Shown here: piece after piece, positions 1 to 9,114 of the stretch | Position numbering within the stretch: the first letter of the stretch is position 1 | How the letters are laid out: every line of letters begins with the position of its first letter | Source of the DNA: Alphaproteobacteria bacterium | GTDB taxonomy: Bacteria > Pseudomonadota > Alphaproteobacteria > Rhizobiales > GCA-2746425 | Assembly: GCA_024743215.1 (NCBI GenBank) | Contig: JANSWZ010000013.1 | Location: 1 to 64,000 of the forward strand | Direction of reading: 5' to 3' | Length of the DNA: 64,000 nucleotides | The notes under the pieces: generated by a model | The model's input: only the letters and a program-made list of their open reading frames with translations | What the model was told of the DNA's origin: nothing | Database searches by the model: none | Made by a program: the position numbers and the translations under genes

Positions 1-56
1 CCCAGTGCGATGGAGCCGAGGATCAGGATTGGAGCTGCGATTTTACGAAATGTCAT
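1..56 (-). CDS. Small secreted peptide, second tandem copy (3' end outside window)
   Basis: Reading down the minus strand from an ATG at 56, the first 19 residues (MTFRKIAAPILILGSIALG) are identical to those of the complete gene at 169-330. The DNA of the two copies differs at only two of these positions on the visible stretch. An AAGGA ribosome-binding site lies just upstream. The residues form a typical Sec signal-peptide start: a basic N-region, then a hydrophobic core. The rest lies beyond the left window edge, so its length and mature sequence are unknown. Position and orientation, 112 bp downstream of the first copy, make it a tandem paralogue probably co-transcribed with it. I do not recognise the family. 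Confidence 0.6.
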   Translation of the reverse strand, partial: MTFRKIAAPILILGSIAL

Positions 57-168
57 TTTATTATTCCTTGTTCTTATCTGACGTTTGTTTTGTGTTCCGG
101 TGGCCGGTCATCTCATCTGTCAGGGAGGAGAACAGAGAGACAATCGGCGTCCGGTGGGTGTGTCTGGC

Positions 169-330
169 TTATTTGCCGGACAGATCTTTGGCCAGACCAG
201 TGTAACCTGGGGTCATGGCATCCGGTGAGCTGTCATTGGCTGGGTTGTAAACATTTGCAGAAGCTGCAGATGCGCCCAGTGCGATGGAGCCGAGGATCAG
301 GATTGGTGCTGCGATTTTACGAAAAGTCAT
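169..330 (-). CDS. 53-aa secreted peptide, first tandem copy
   Basis: A complete small ORF from ATG at 330 to TAA at 169 encodes 53 residues. Residues 1-25 look like a cleavable Sec signal peptide: a K/R-containing N-region, the hydrophobic stretch APILILGSIALGA, and an ASAASA cleavage-type end. This leaves a mature peptide of about 28 residues that begins near NVYNPAND and ends in LAKDLSGK. It contains no cysteine, so it is neither a lipoprotein nor a disulfide-rich peptide. AAGGA sits upstream of the start. A near-copy begins 112 bp downstream at position 56. The duplication and the perfectly shaped signal peptide are the main arguments that it is real. Function is unknown; a periplasmic or exported structural or signalling peptide is only a guess. 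Confidence 0.7.
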   Translation of the reverse strand: MTFRKIAAPILILGSIALGASAASANVYNPANDSSPDAMTPGYTGLAKDLSGK

Positions 331-692
331 GTTGTTTTTCCTTTTTATTGATTTTCGATATTCGGTTTATTTTTGTTTGTTGCGAGCGGTGTTGGCCTCT
401 CGATGAGTTGGATTTAGGCGAGAAGTTCTGAGATTTAAACGGCAACAATTCGTTCGCAAAACCTGAACATTCACGGACGCGTGAGGTGGGCAGAGCCAAA
501 CCGCAGAACTCTGCGGATCGTCAAAATCAACCTCACAGAAATACTGAGACACCTCACAACCCTGTGTATCGATGTGACAAAGCTGTGTTTGAAAAATATG
601 AGGAATTCAGCTTGAAAGGGCGGTGAATGATACCGCGTCGTGATGAAAATCGCTGTTTTACTTTAATTCAAACGATCAGGAATCGATCAAGT
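331..692. other. Intergenic region upstream of the small-peptide genes
   Basis: I see no credible protein gene here. A 7-bp inverted repeat (CCGCAGA/TCTGCGG) lies at 501-516. It could be an operator for the peptide genes, whose promoter must lie here on the minus strand; a weak candidate is TTGCGA, 16 bp, TAAATC, near 435-465. A small GCGGT/ACCGC hairpin at 620-636 lies downstream of the LysR gene and lacks a strong T-run, so it is at best a weak terminator. Confidence 0.4.
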
Positions 693-1589
693 TCAACTGA
701 AAGCCTTGCCAGATAGTCGGTCCGCATTTTCGGTCATGATCGCAAGCAGGTGATCTGCAACAATCCTGACTCTGTGTGAGCCAGTAAGATCAGAATGCAT
801 GGCAAACCAGATCGGCTGATTGATACCCAGTTCCGCTTTCACAACAACAAGACCTGCTTCCAAGGCGAGGAAATGTGGCAGAACCGCCAGGCCAAGGCCC
901 GACATTGCAGCGCTGAGTTGGGCTGACAATGTTGTCGTGGAGATAGCGGCCATATCTCCCTTCAGAGTTTGGGCTATCCATTGAGCCGCTGAAATATGTG
1001 CCTGCTTCTCACTCCAGCCAATATAACGGTTTGATCGTGTATCACCTTTTGCAACATATGGGCGTTCTTCCAGATAGCCAGCAGATGCATATAATCCCAT
1101 GCCCAATGTGCCGACACGCCTTATGGTGACATTGCCCCTGTCAGGCCGAACCATTCGGATTGCGATATCGGCTTCGCGGTGGTCCAGATTAACGGTGGCG
1201 ACATCCGTGATCACATCAACCGACAAAGCTGGGTGACGGCGCAGCAACGCGCACAGTGCAGGGATGATGATCGGATTGGCCAGATTCTCTGCCGTCGCAA
1301 CGCGGACCTGCCCCACGGCACCAGTGCTGTCCTGCGCTTCAACCAAAAGGCCGCGCATTGTATCTTCCAAAGCCACTGCCTTTGGCAGCAGCATCTCGCC
1401 TTCATGGGTTAGCCGATAGCCGGTTTGATGCCGTGAGAACAACGGCAGATCAAGAGCCGCTTCAAGCCGTGCAATCCGCCGCGAGACTGTGGCCACGCCT
1501 AAGCCAAGCTCCCGCGCCGCTATGGAAACTGCACCCGTACGGGCTATGGCCAGAAATATACGCGTATCGTCCCAATTGGGCGTGCTCAT
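693..1589 (-). CDS. LysR-family transcriptional regulator
   Basis: This 298-aa protein has the standard LysR length. Residues about 5-62 form the winged helix-turn-helix (DDTRIFLAIARTGAVSIAAR, then VATVSRRIARLE). The remainder is a periplasmic-binding-protein-like effector domain. It is divergent from the aldo/keto reductase at 1688, with 98 bp between the starts, and that intergenic space carries a palindrome (1605-1623). By analogy with LysR regulators it probably controls the divergent reductase and itself. The ATG at 1589 is preceded by a weak GGAAAA site. The effector is unknown; regulators of this subgroup often respond to small aromatic or aldehyde compounds, but nothing here shows this. 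Confidence 0.9.
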   Translation of the reverse strand: MSTPNWDDTRIFLAIARTGAVSIAARELGLGVATVSRRIARLEAALDLPLFSRHQTGYRLTHEGEMLLPKAVALEDTMRGLLVEAQDSTGAVGQVRVATAENLANPIIIPALCALLRRHPALSVDVITDVATVNLDHREADIAIRMVRPDRGNVTIRRVGTLGMGLYASAGYLEERPYVAKGDTRSNRYIGWSEKQAHISAAQWIAQTLKGDMAAISTTTLSAQLSAAMSGLGLAVLPHFLALEAGLVVVKAELGINQPIWFAMHSDLTGSHRVRIVADHLLAIMTENADRLSGKAFS

Positions 1590-1604
1590 CAGGGTTTTCC
1601 GTTT

Positions 1605-1623
1605 TTGGAATAAACTCTTCCAA
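1605..1623. promoter_or_regulatory. Inverted repeat TTGGAA-N7-TTCCAA in LysR/reductase divergent region
   Basis: A perfect 6-bp inverted repeat with a 7-bp spacer lies 16 bp upstream of the LysR start. A second TTCC-N6-GGAA dyad at 1638-1651 shares the TTCCAAT half-site. Location and symmetry fit the binding site of the divergent LysR regulator, whose sites are usually interrupted dyads. The assignment to this regulator is inference. Confidence 0.55.
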
Positions 1624-1687
1624 TTTCTGACATTTATTTTCCAATTACGGAAGCCTAACTTTTGTGTCGAACGTCACAGGAGATACT

Positions 1688-2671
1688 ATGAAACACAGAC
1701 AATTATCGTCAGGCCTCTCGGTTTCTGCCCTCGGGCTTGGATGTATGGGGATGAGTGAGTTTTACGGCCCGCGTGAAGATACCGAGTCCCTCAAGGTTCT
1801 GCACCGTGCTTGCGATCTGGGTCTCAATTTTCTTGATACCGCAGATACCTATGGCATTGGTCACAATGAAGAGCTTGTCGGCCGGTTTCTGCGCGAAAGT
1901 CAGGCACCGATGGTGATTGCCTCCAAATTTGGAATCGTGCGCGAGCCTGGTGCTTATGAACGCCGGATCGACAACAGCGATGCCTATATAAAGCAAGCCT
2001 GCGAAGCCTCACTTTCCCGGCTGGGGATTGAGCATATTGATTTGTATTATGTGCATCGGCTTAACCCGGATCACCCGATCGAAGACACGATGGAAAGCCT
2101 GTCGCGTCTGGTAAAAGAAGGGAAGGTGGGCCACATTGGTCTATGTGAAGTAAGTGCAGATACTCTCAGACGCGCCCATGCCATACACCCCGTTGCGGCA
2201 ATTCAGACGGAATATTCATTGTGGACCCGCCATGTGGAGGAAGAGATTCTGCCAACATGCCGCGAACTGGGTGTTGGCTTCGTGCCTTATTCGCCATTGG
2301 GACGCGGTTACCTCACTGGAACCCTCGCAGCGAATACGGATTTTGCGGAGGGCGATTTTCGGGTGAACCTGCCACGCTTTCAGGAAGAGAATATGGAGGC
2401 CAACCGCCCGATCGTTGACACGCTTCATTCCATTGCCAAACAAAAAGGCGCGACAGCTGCCCAGATCGCACTGGCATGGTTGCTTTCAAAGGGCGAGGAT
2501 ATTGTCCCAATTCCCGGGACCAAGCGCCTGAAATATCTTGAGGAAAACACAGCTGCAGCCGAGATAATTTTGACCCTGGACGAGATTGAGGGTCTCGATG
2601 CTGCCGGTACGCCAGAGTTGGTTGTCGGTGAGCGGTACACTGAGGAGGGCATGAAAGGTGTTGAGGTCTAG
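1688..2671 (+). CDS. Aldo/keto reductase
   Basis: NAD(P)H-dependent reduction of aldehydes or ketones by a TIM-barrel enzyme, 327 aa. The AKR catalytic tetrad is visible at Asp50, Tyr55, Lys80 and His123 (motifs FLDTADTYG, ASKFG, YYVHRLNP). The C-terminal cofactor loop is IVPIPGTKR. The length and the GCMGMSEFYGP start match the AKR13-like subgroup of YajO/PLR-type reductases. The start was set at the ATG at 1688 because AGGAG lies six bases upstream; an earlier in-frame start at 1664 lacks one. It is transcribed divergently from the LysR gene, its probable regulator. The physiological substrate cannot be read from the sequence. Confidence 0.92.
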   Translation: MKHRQLSSGLSVSALGLGCMGMSEFYGPREDTESLKVLHRACDLGLNFLDTADTYGIGHNEELVGRFLRESQAPMVIASKFGIVREPGAYERRIDNSDAYIKQACEASLSRLGIEHIDLYYVHRLNPDHPIEDTMESLSRLVKEGKVGHIGLCEVSADTLRRAHAIHPVAAIQTEYSLWTRHVEEEILPTCRELGVGFVPYSPLGRGYLTGTLAANTDFAEGDFRVNLPRFQEENMEANRPIVDTLHSIAKQKGATAAQIALAWLLSKGEDIVPIPGTKRLKYLEENTAAAEIILTLDEIEGLDAAGTPELVVGERYTEEGMKGVEV

Positions 2672-2831
2672 GCCTTCAACGCCCTTCTGTAAAAACTGGA
2701 AGCAATTCAATTTGCGCGCCTTGAGAAGGCAAGACGTTTCGTTTTGCCCAATTGAATCCAGGGGAAGTATATCGCTTCAATGCAGGCATGGATGGAATTG
2801 TCCCGGATGTTGACCGTTTGTGCCTGTGTAA

Positions 2832-2862
2832 CAAAAAAGGCGGCCAATTGGCCGCCTTTTTC
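2832..2862. terminator. Bidirectional rho-independent terminator
   Basis: A GC-rich perfect palindrome (GGCGGCCAATTGGCCGCC, 2839-2856) is flanked by A6 on one side and T5 on the other. It therefore reads as stem plus T-run on both strands. It lies between the convergent groEL and aldo/keto reductase genes and can end both transcripts. Confidence 0.9.
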
Positions 2863-2884
2863 AAATCTGTCTGGGTCGTGGACT

Positions 2885-4552
<1,668 letters not shown>

Positions 4553-4595
4553 TCAAGTCGTGAAAATCTAAAATGTGATTAAGGGCAGAACTGGC

Positions 4596-4883
4596 TTAGC
4601 CAACTACGCCCATAATGTCGGATTCTTTCATGATCAGCAGGTCTTCGCCGTCAAGCTTGACTTCGGTGCCGGACCATTTGCCGAAAAGAACACGGTCGCC
4701 AGCTTTGACGTCCAAAGGTTGAACCTTGCCGGTTTCATCACGTGCGCCTGCGCCCACTGCAACGATTTCGCCTTCTTGTGGCTTTTCCTTAGCGGTATCT
4801 GGAATAATGATACCACCGGCGGTCTTTTCCTCGGACTCTACGCGGCGAACTACCACACGGTCGTGGAGAGGACGGAATTTCAT
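4596..4883 (-). CDS. groES: 10-kDa co-chaperonin GroES
   Basis: Heptameric lid of the GroEL chamber, 95 aa, full family length. The start [20 protein letters not shown] and the mobile-loop region around [10 protein letters not shown], which contacts GroEL, are both present. AAGGA precedes the ATG at 4883. It is the first gene of the groESL operon, with a perfect CIRCE element in the leader. Confidence 0.99.
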   Translation of the reverse strand: MKFRPLHDRVVVRRVESEEKTAGGIIIPDTAKEKPQEGEIVAVGAGARDETGKVQPLDVKAGDRVLFGKWSGTEVKLDGEDLLIMKESDIMGVVG

Positions 4884-4944
4884 CGTCTTCTTTTCCTTCT
4901 GCTAGGCATCCCAATTGGATGCGAAACGTTAAACTAAAACTATG

Positions 4945-4971
4945 TTAGCACTCCCTACAAGAGAGTGCTAA
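4945..4971. promoter_or_regulatory. CIRCE element (HrcA operator)
   Basis: TTAGCACTC, nine bases, GAGTGCTAA: an exact match to the CIRCE consensus, 61 bp upstream of groES. HrcA repressor binds this inverted repeat and is released on heat shock. hrcA itself is not in the window. Confidence 0.97.
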
Positions 4972-4982
4972 CCGACTGCAGG

Positions 4983-5011
4983 CAGATAATGATTGCAGCG
5001 GCCTGTGTCAA
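4983..5011 (-). promoter_or_regulatory. groESL promoter (-35 TTGACA, -10 TATCTG)
   Basis: On the minus strand, TTGACA is followed after 17 bp by TATCTG. The -10 box lies 11 bp before the CIRCE repeat, so the operator would overlap the transcript start. This is the usual arrangement for HrcA repression. Confidence 0.75.
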
Positions 5012-5094
5012 CAGCAGAATGCGAATTGGGTTCCGAATAAATGTCGAATTCATTCTGTTGTTTCAAAAAAAACGAAGATGGAAGACACGCGTCT

Positions 5095-6021
5095 TTAGGT
5101 TGGATGCGGAAGTTTCTTTCGTCCAGCGACAAGGCAGGCCAGGACAACAAGTGCGGCTCCGAACAATGTGCGACTTTCCGGGACTTCTCCAAAAAACAGA
5201 AATCCGAACACAACGGCCCATATCAGAGCGGTATATTCTATCGGGCCCAATCGGGAGGCCGTCTCGCGCTTCAATGCCCAGACTATCATCAGATGGCCGG
5301 CTGTTCCCAAAAGCCCGATTGCAATAAAGAGCAGGGACAGGCGCCCATCAACAGCGACCCACTCGGTTTGGGGCAGGGGCAACAGACCAAATGGCAGGGC
5401 CAATAGAAGGGCGAAGCCAGATTGCAGCATGACCATTTCTTCCGGCGCAGTATGGGCGGTGTGCTTGCGCGACAGTACAATTGACAGCGCATAGAACAGA
5501 CTTGCCAGCAATGCGCTGAGCATGGGGATCAAAGCACCGCCAAGTGGTTCCAGAAATGCATCGCCAAAAATAACCAGCACACCACTGAACCCGAGCGCGA
5601 TGGCAGCCAGCGCGGACGCGGAAATGGGTTCACCCAGGATCACTCTGGACAACAAGACCATGAAGAGTGGTGCCGTGAAGACAATCGTCACCGCGCGAGC
5701 CAGCGGAAGCTCAGACAGGGCGAAAAAGAAACAGCTGGCGGTGAGAACAACAAACACAGCTCGTACAAAGCTGGTGGACAGCAGGTGCCACGAGGCAAGC
5801 CGCGTCAGGCGTGTGGGAAGGGATGCCAGCGGCGTCCGGTAGACCAGGAAAATAAATGCAAAGACGACACCGACACCGTAGCGCATGACGACGATTTGCC
5901 ACGTTTGCAGATCGAAGGACGCTGATTTGATACCTGCATCCAGCAGAGACAGCGCAAACAATGCGACAGTCATCGCTGCCAGCGGAGCCAGATCATGTTT
6001 GGCGAGTGCAGTATCGGTCAA
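5095..6021 (-). CDS. EamA/DMT-family membrane transporter
   Basis: Inner-membrane carrier of the drug/metabolite transporter superfamily. It shows about ten hydrophobic segments in two EamA-type halves; the first helix is around LAPLAAMTVALFALSLLDAG and the last around TLFGAALVVLACLVAG. Exporters of this family move metabolites or amino acids, but the substrate cannot be predicted. The reading frame extends upstream into the GNAT gene. I place the start at TTG 6021, seven bases after that gene's stop; ATG 5973 inside the first helix is the alternative. It is the last gene of a minus-strand run that includes the acetyltransferase and the secreted protein. Confidence 0.85.
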   Translation of the reverse strand: MTDTALAKHDLAPLAAMTVALFALSLLDAGIKSASFDLQTWQIVVMRYGVGVVFAFIFLVYRTPLASLPTRLTRLASWHLLSTSFVRAVFVVLTASCFFFALSELPLARAVTIVFTAPLFMVLLSRVILGEPISASALAAIALGFSGVLVIFGDAFLEPLGGALIPMLSALLASLFYALSIVLSRKHTAHTAPEEMVMLQSGFALLLALPFGLLPLPQTEWVAVDGRLSLLFIAIGLLGTAGHLMIVWALKRETASRLGPIEYTALIWAVVFGFLFFGEVPESRTLFGAALVVLACLVAGRKKLPHPT

Positions 6022-6028
6022 AGCGTGC

Positions 6029-6541
6029 CTATGATGGAGCTGTTGGTGCGTTGCAGACAAACAGGTGTTCCCAAGTCTGCCCGGCATCTCCCAGATACCG
6101 TACAACCGGCTGTTTGGCGAATCCCAGTTTCTCGTAAAATCTGTGACCGCTTGCAAAACGTGTGTCAGTCCAAAGCCGCAGGGATTTCAGGCCGCGTGCG
6201 CTGCCCCATTGCAAAGCTTCGGCGTACAGCTCCTGCGCTAACCCTGTCCCCCGCGCGTCTTTCGCAACATACATTTTGTACAACTCAAAAACGCCTGGTA
6301 TGGGCGTAGGTACAATCGCCAGGCAGCCGACAATCACAGTGCCATTGCCTGATGTGTCTGCGCTGTTAGCCACCCAGATCTCGCCATCCAATCCCAGGTA
6401 ATGCGTGGAGACCGCATCAAGCTCTCTGAGTTCGTCCTCCACAAAGGGGCAATTTTCATATTCGCTGTAGACCGACGCAATGAGACTTGCCAGCCCGCGG
6501 CCCGATCCATCTTCAGCGGTTTCGATTTTAAAATTTGTCAT
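6029..6541 (-). CDS. GNAT-family N-acetyltransferase
   Basis: This 170-aa protein has the GNAT fold. The acetyl-CoA pyrophosphate-binding motif A is seen in MYVAKDARGTGLAQELY (R-G-T-G-L-A), and a C-terminal motif B region is seen in GHRFYEKLGFAKQP. It would transfer an acetyl group from acetyl-CoA to an amine. The acceptor is unknown. It sits 14 bp downstream of the secreted protein gene and 7 bp upstream of the EamA transporter start, so co-transcription is likely. A link between acetylation and export is possible but unproven. Confidence 0.9.
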   Translation of the reverse strand: MTNFKIETAEDGSGRGLASLIASVYSEYENCPFVEDELRELDAVSTHYLGLDGEIWVANSADTSGNGTVIVGCLAIVPTPIPGVFELYKMYVAKDARGTGLAQELYAEALQWGSARGLKSLRLWTDTRFASGHRFYEKLGFAKQPVVRYLGDAGQTWEHLFVCNAPTAPS

Positions 6542-6555
6542 GATGAGTTCAGACC

Positions 6556-7164
6556 CTAATTGCCTTGCTGCGGCAGGGTTCCAAGAATGCCTTCGATGCT
6601 GAAGTCTTGCACAAATTGCGCTGCCTGGCCTGATGCCAGATCGCGCAAGGTAAAGGCGGCTTCATAATCTCCATCAAGCAGGGCAGGTGTTGTCAGGTTT
6701 ATCTCTATCGAAAATTCGGCAACTCGGCCGGAAACTGTTTGGGAAACAGAGGCGAAATCCTGCATGCTGGCCAACACGCGGCCACTGGTATGACGAATAT
6801 CGACATCAACGGCAAATGCAACGGCCAGAGAGTCTTCGCTCCCCTTATAGCTGAATCCAGTCAACAAGGTGCTGATCGACAGAACCTCACCGGATCGCAG
6901 AATTGCGGTTTGCTGTGGTTCACCATCGATCAACAATGTGGTTTCAACGATCTTGAGTTGCTGCAGGTCCCACAATGCGTCTGCCGCTTGTTGCATCCGC
7001 TCCATGGCAGCTGGCATGTTCCCCTCACGTGCAAGGGCTTCGGCTTCCCGAGCCAAATCAGAAGGGCTTGCAGCCATTGCGGTTGAAGCGGACCCAACGG
7101 AAAGTATCAGAAAGGCAATTCGCAAAACCTTTGAAAACGGCGCGGGAAAATTGCGGCAATACAT
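6556..7164 (-). CDS. Secreted protein of unknown function
   Basis: This 202-aa protein has a clear Sec signal peptide: residues about 1-30, hydrophobic core VLRIAFLILSVGSASTA, Ala-Met-Ala cleavage site. A short helical hairpin rich in Ala/Glu/Met (SDLAREAEALAREGNMPAAM) follows, then a beta-rich domain from about residue 70. I do not recognise the family. The ATG at 7164 was preferred over a TTG at 7182 because the signal peptide begins naturally there. It lies between the sigma-54 activator and the GNAT gene, all on the minus strand, but 100 bp separate it from the activator stop. Confidence 0.75.
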   Translation of the reverse strand: MYCRNFPAPFSKVLRIAFLILSVGSASTAMAASPSDLAREAEALAREGNMPAAMERMQQAADALWDLQQLKIVETTLLIDGEPQQTAILRSGEVLSISTLLTGFSYKGSEDSLAVAFAVDVDIRHTSGRVLASMQDFASVSQTVSGRVAEFSIEINLTTPALLDGDYEAAFTLRDLASGQAAQFVQDFSIEGILGTLPQQGN

Positions 7165-7207
7165 GATCAGGACCCAATACAAAGCGCCGAAGGTGTCTCA
7201 CAATCCG

Positions 7208-7240
7208 GCAGGCCTTATTATCGCATGAAACAAGGCCTGC
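7208..7240. other. 9-bp stem-loop between activator and secreted-protein gene
   Basis: GCAGGCCTT and AAGGCCTGC form a perfect 9-bp stem with a 15-nt loop. Neither strand has a following T-run, so it is more likely an mRNA-processing or attenuating structure than a standard terminator. Confidence 0.45.
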
Positions 7241-7264
7241 AACAAAATGATCAGACAAACAGCG

Positions 7265-8854
7265 TTAAACGCTCTGGCTCAACCAGGATTGGCGTTTTCG
7301 ATATATGGTGGACGGACTTATTTCCAACGCTGCAGCTGCGCGTGAAATATTGCCATCATAACGCGTGACGGCCGCTTCGATAATTGACTGTTCCTGTTGC
7401 CAGAACGGCAGACAATCATGCCCCTTGGAACGGCCTTCAAACGGGTCCTTCACACCTGCTTCTGCAATTGTGCTCTTTATGCCTGCATCCAAAGCTTCTG
7501 CAGCAACAGAGCTGGATCGCATGGAATCGGGCAACATATGTGCTTCAACAGCCTGACCATCATTCATGACAATCGTGTGGCGAACCACATTCTGCAATTC
7601 CCGTACATTTCCTGGCCAATGATAGTGCTTCAGACAGGCTTCTGATTGAGAGGAAAAAGTCGTGAACGCTCTTCCTTCCTCTCTGACATAGGATTCCAGA
7701 AACCGATTGGCCAATACGAGAACATCTTCTTTGCGCACGCGCAAAGGCGGAACAAAGATTGGCAAAACATGCAGGCGATAAAACAGATCTTCCCGAAACC
7801 GTCTGTCAGCGACAGCTTTGTAAGGATCACGATGGGTCGCGCAGATAATGCGGACATTCACTGAACGCATTTGAACATCGCCAATCCGGCGTACGGTTCC
7901 GGTTTGCAGGAAGCGCAACAATTTTGCCTGTAGCGCCATATCCATATCGCCGATTTCATCGAGGAATAGGGTTCCCCCGTCAGCCTGCTCGGCAGCACCT
8001 GGATGATCGGCAACAGCGCCCGTGAAGGCACCTTTGCAATGGCCGAACAGTTCGCTCTCCATCAAATCCTTTGGAATGGCGCTGCAATTCAGGGCCACAA
8101 AGGGTCTGTCCCCGCGTCCTGACCTGGCATGAAGGGCCTCGGCACACACATCCTTCCCGGTTCCGCTTTCGCCTGTGATGAAGACAGGTGCTGCAGAGGG
8201 AGCGACACGGTCAATTTGTTGATAGAGTTCCAGCATGGCGGCAGACCGCCCGCAAAACCCCTCAAAGGCCAATTCACTGGTCTTCTCGGTTTTCGCCGGC
8301 TTTGTGGCAGAAGAAGCCGGATGAATGCTCTCCAGCAGGGCGACTTTTTTCTGTTTCGCTTTCAAACGTCGCTTCAGATCTTTCTGATAGGAGGCAAGAG
8401 CCTCACCAATGCGTTTTTGCAGCGTTGATTTTCCAACCGGCTTGATGAGAAAATCCCAGGCACCTGCCCGCATCGCATCTATCGCCGATGAGAGCGCCCC
8501 AAGGCCAGAAAGGCTGATCAGCTTTGCATGCGGCGCAACCGAGGTGAGGGCTTCAACACCCTGAATGCCGCAAACGCTTTCCATATCTGCCAGAATTATT
8601 GCGGGGCCGGTGGCTGCAATCTGTTGATGGGCTTCCTCAAGATTACACACGACATCAAGGATGATGGTTTGATTTGCCGAGTTTTCAACTGAAATTGCCG
8701 TCAAGCTTTTGGCAGGATTTGCCGCCAAGCTTTTGGCTGGATTTGATTGTCTGGAAATGAAATCATTTATCAGCGTGCCAATGGCGCATTGCTGGGCCTC
8801 ATCCCCTTCAATGAGAAGGATCGAGTGGGATAATTCGTGCTCGGTATGCTGCAT
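7265..8854 (-). CDS. Sigma-54-dependent response regulator (NtrC family)
   Basis: Three-domain activator of RpoN-dependent promoters, 529 aa. Residues about 10-150 are a receiver domain with phospho-acceptor candidate Asp90 (IILADMES) and Lys138. Residues about 195-435 are the AAA+ domain: Walker A GESGTGKD at 228-235, the sigma-54 contact loop GAFTGA, and Walker B GTLFLDEIGD. The C-terminus is a Fis-type helix-turn-helix (NISRAAAALEISPSTIYRKR). The receiver is atypical, with GDE in the acidic pocket and an insertion built from an 8-residue tandem repeat (see 8702-8745). No histidine kinase is nearby. ATG 8854 was chosen over TTG 8911 from domain layout. It is divergent from the EAL protein. 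Confidence 0.93.
   Translation of the reverse strand: MQHTEHELSHSILLIEGDEAQQCAIGTLINDFISRQSNPAKSLAANPAKSLTAISVENSANQTIILDVVCNLEEAHQQIAATGPAIILADMESVCGIQGVEALTSVAPHAKLISLSGLGALSSAIDAMRAGAWDFLIKPVGKSTLQKRIGEALASYQKDLKRRLKAKQKKVALLESIHPASSATKPAKTEKTSELAFEGFCGRSAAMLELYQQIDRVAPSAAPVFITGESGTGKDVCAEALHARSGRGDRPFVALNCSAIPKDLMESELFGHCKGAFTGAVADHPGAAEQADGGTLFLDEIGDMDMALQAKLLRFLQTGTVRRIGDVQMRSVNVRIICATHRDPYKAVADRRFREDLFYRLHVLPIFVPPLRVRKEDVLVLANRFLESYVREEGRAFTTFSSQSEACLKHYHWPGNVRELQNVVRHTIVMNDGQAVEAHMLPDSMRSSSVAAEALDAGIKSTIAEAGVKDPFEGRSKGHDCLPFWQQEQSIIEAAVTRYDGNISRAAAALEISPSTIYRKRQSWLSQSV
8702..8745. repeat. 24-bp-period tandem duplication inside the receiver domain
   Basis: Two 20-bp units (8702-8721 and 8726-8745) differ at one base and are spaced 24 bp start to start. 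They encode NPAKSLAA and NPAKSLTA in the sigma-54 activator at residues 38-53. The period is a multiple of three, so the frame is kept. Confidence 0.85.
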
Positions 8855-9114
8855 CAAATATGTTCCAGGCCTGCGCTGAACTGATGGTCGCTGTCCGCAG
8901 TACTGGTGCAAGAGACCAGAGACGCTTGCAGTCCATCACTGCTGAAAGGTCGAAGCCCAATTTTCGTCTAACAGGGTAAATAAACCGTTTCCGATCGGCA
9001 ATTGGATTGGATTTTGGCCTGATTGTTTTCCAAACAGCAGCTTTCCTGCAAGATCACTTCGAAAATCTGGCACGCTCCACTTGGAAAAAATTCCGTTGTC
9101 ATTATTGTCGCTAT

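Noticed and set aside
6022-6156. N-terminal extension of the EamA transporter
   Set aside because: It would overlap the GNAT gene by over 100 bases, and the translated residues are not membrane-like.
7208-7240. Rho-independent terminator for the sigma-54 activator
   Set aside because: The stem is good, but no T-run follows on either strand, so it is listed only as a stem-loop.
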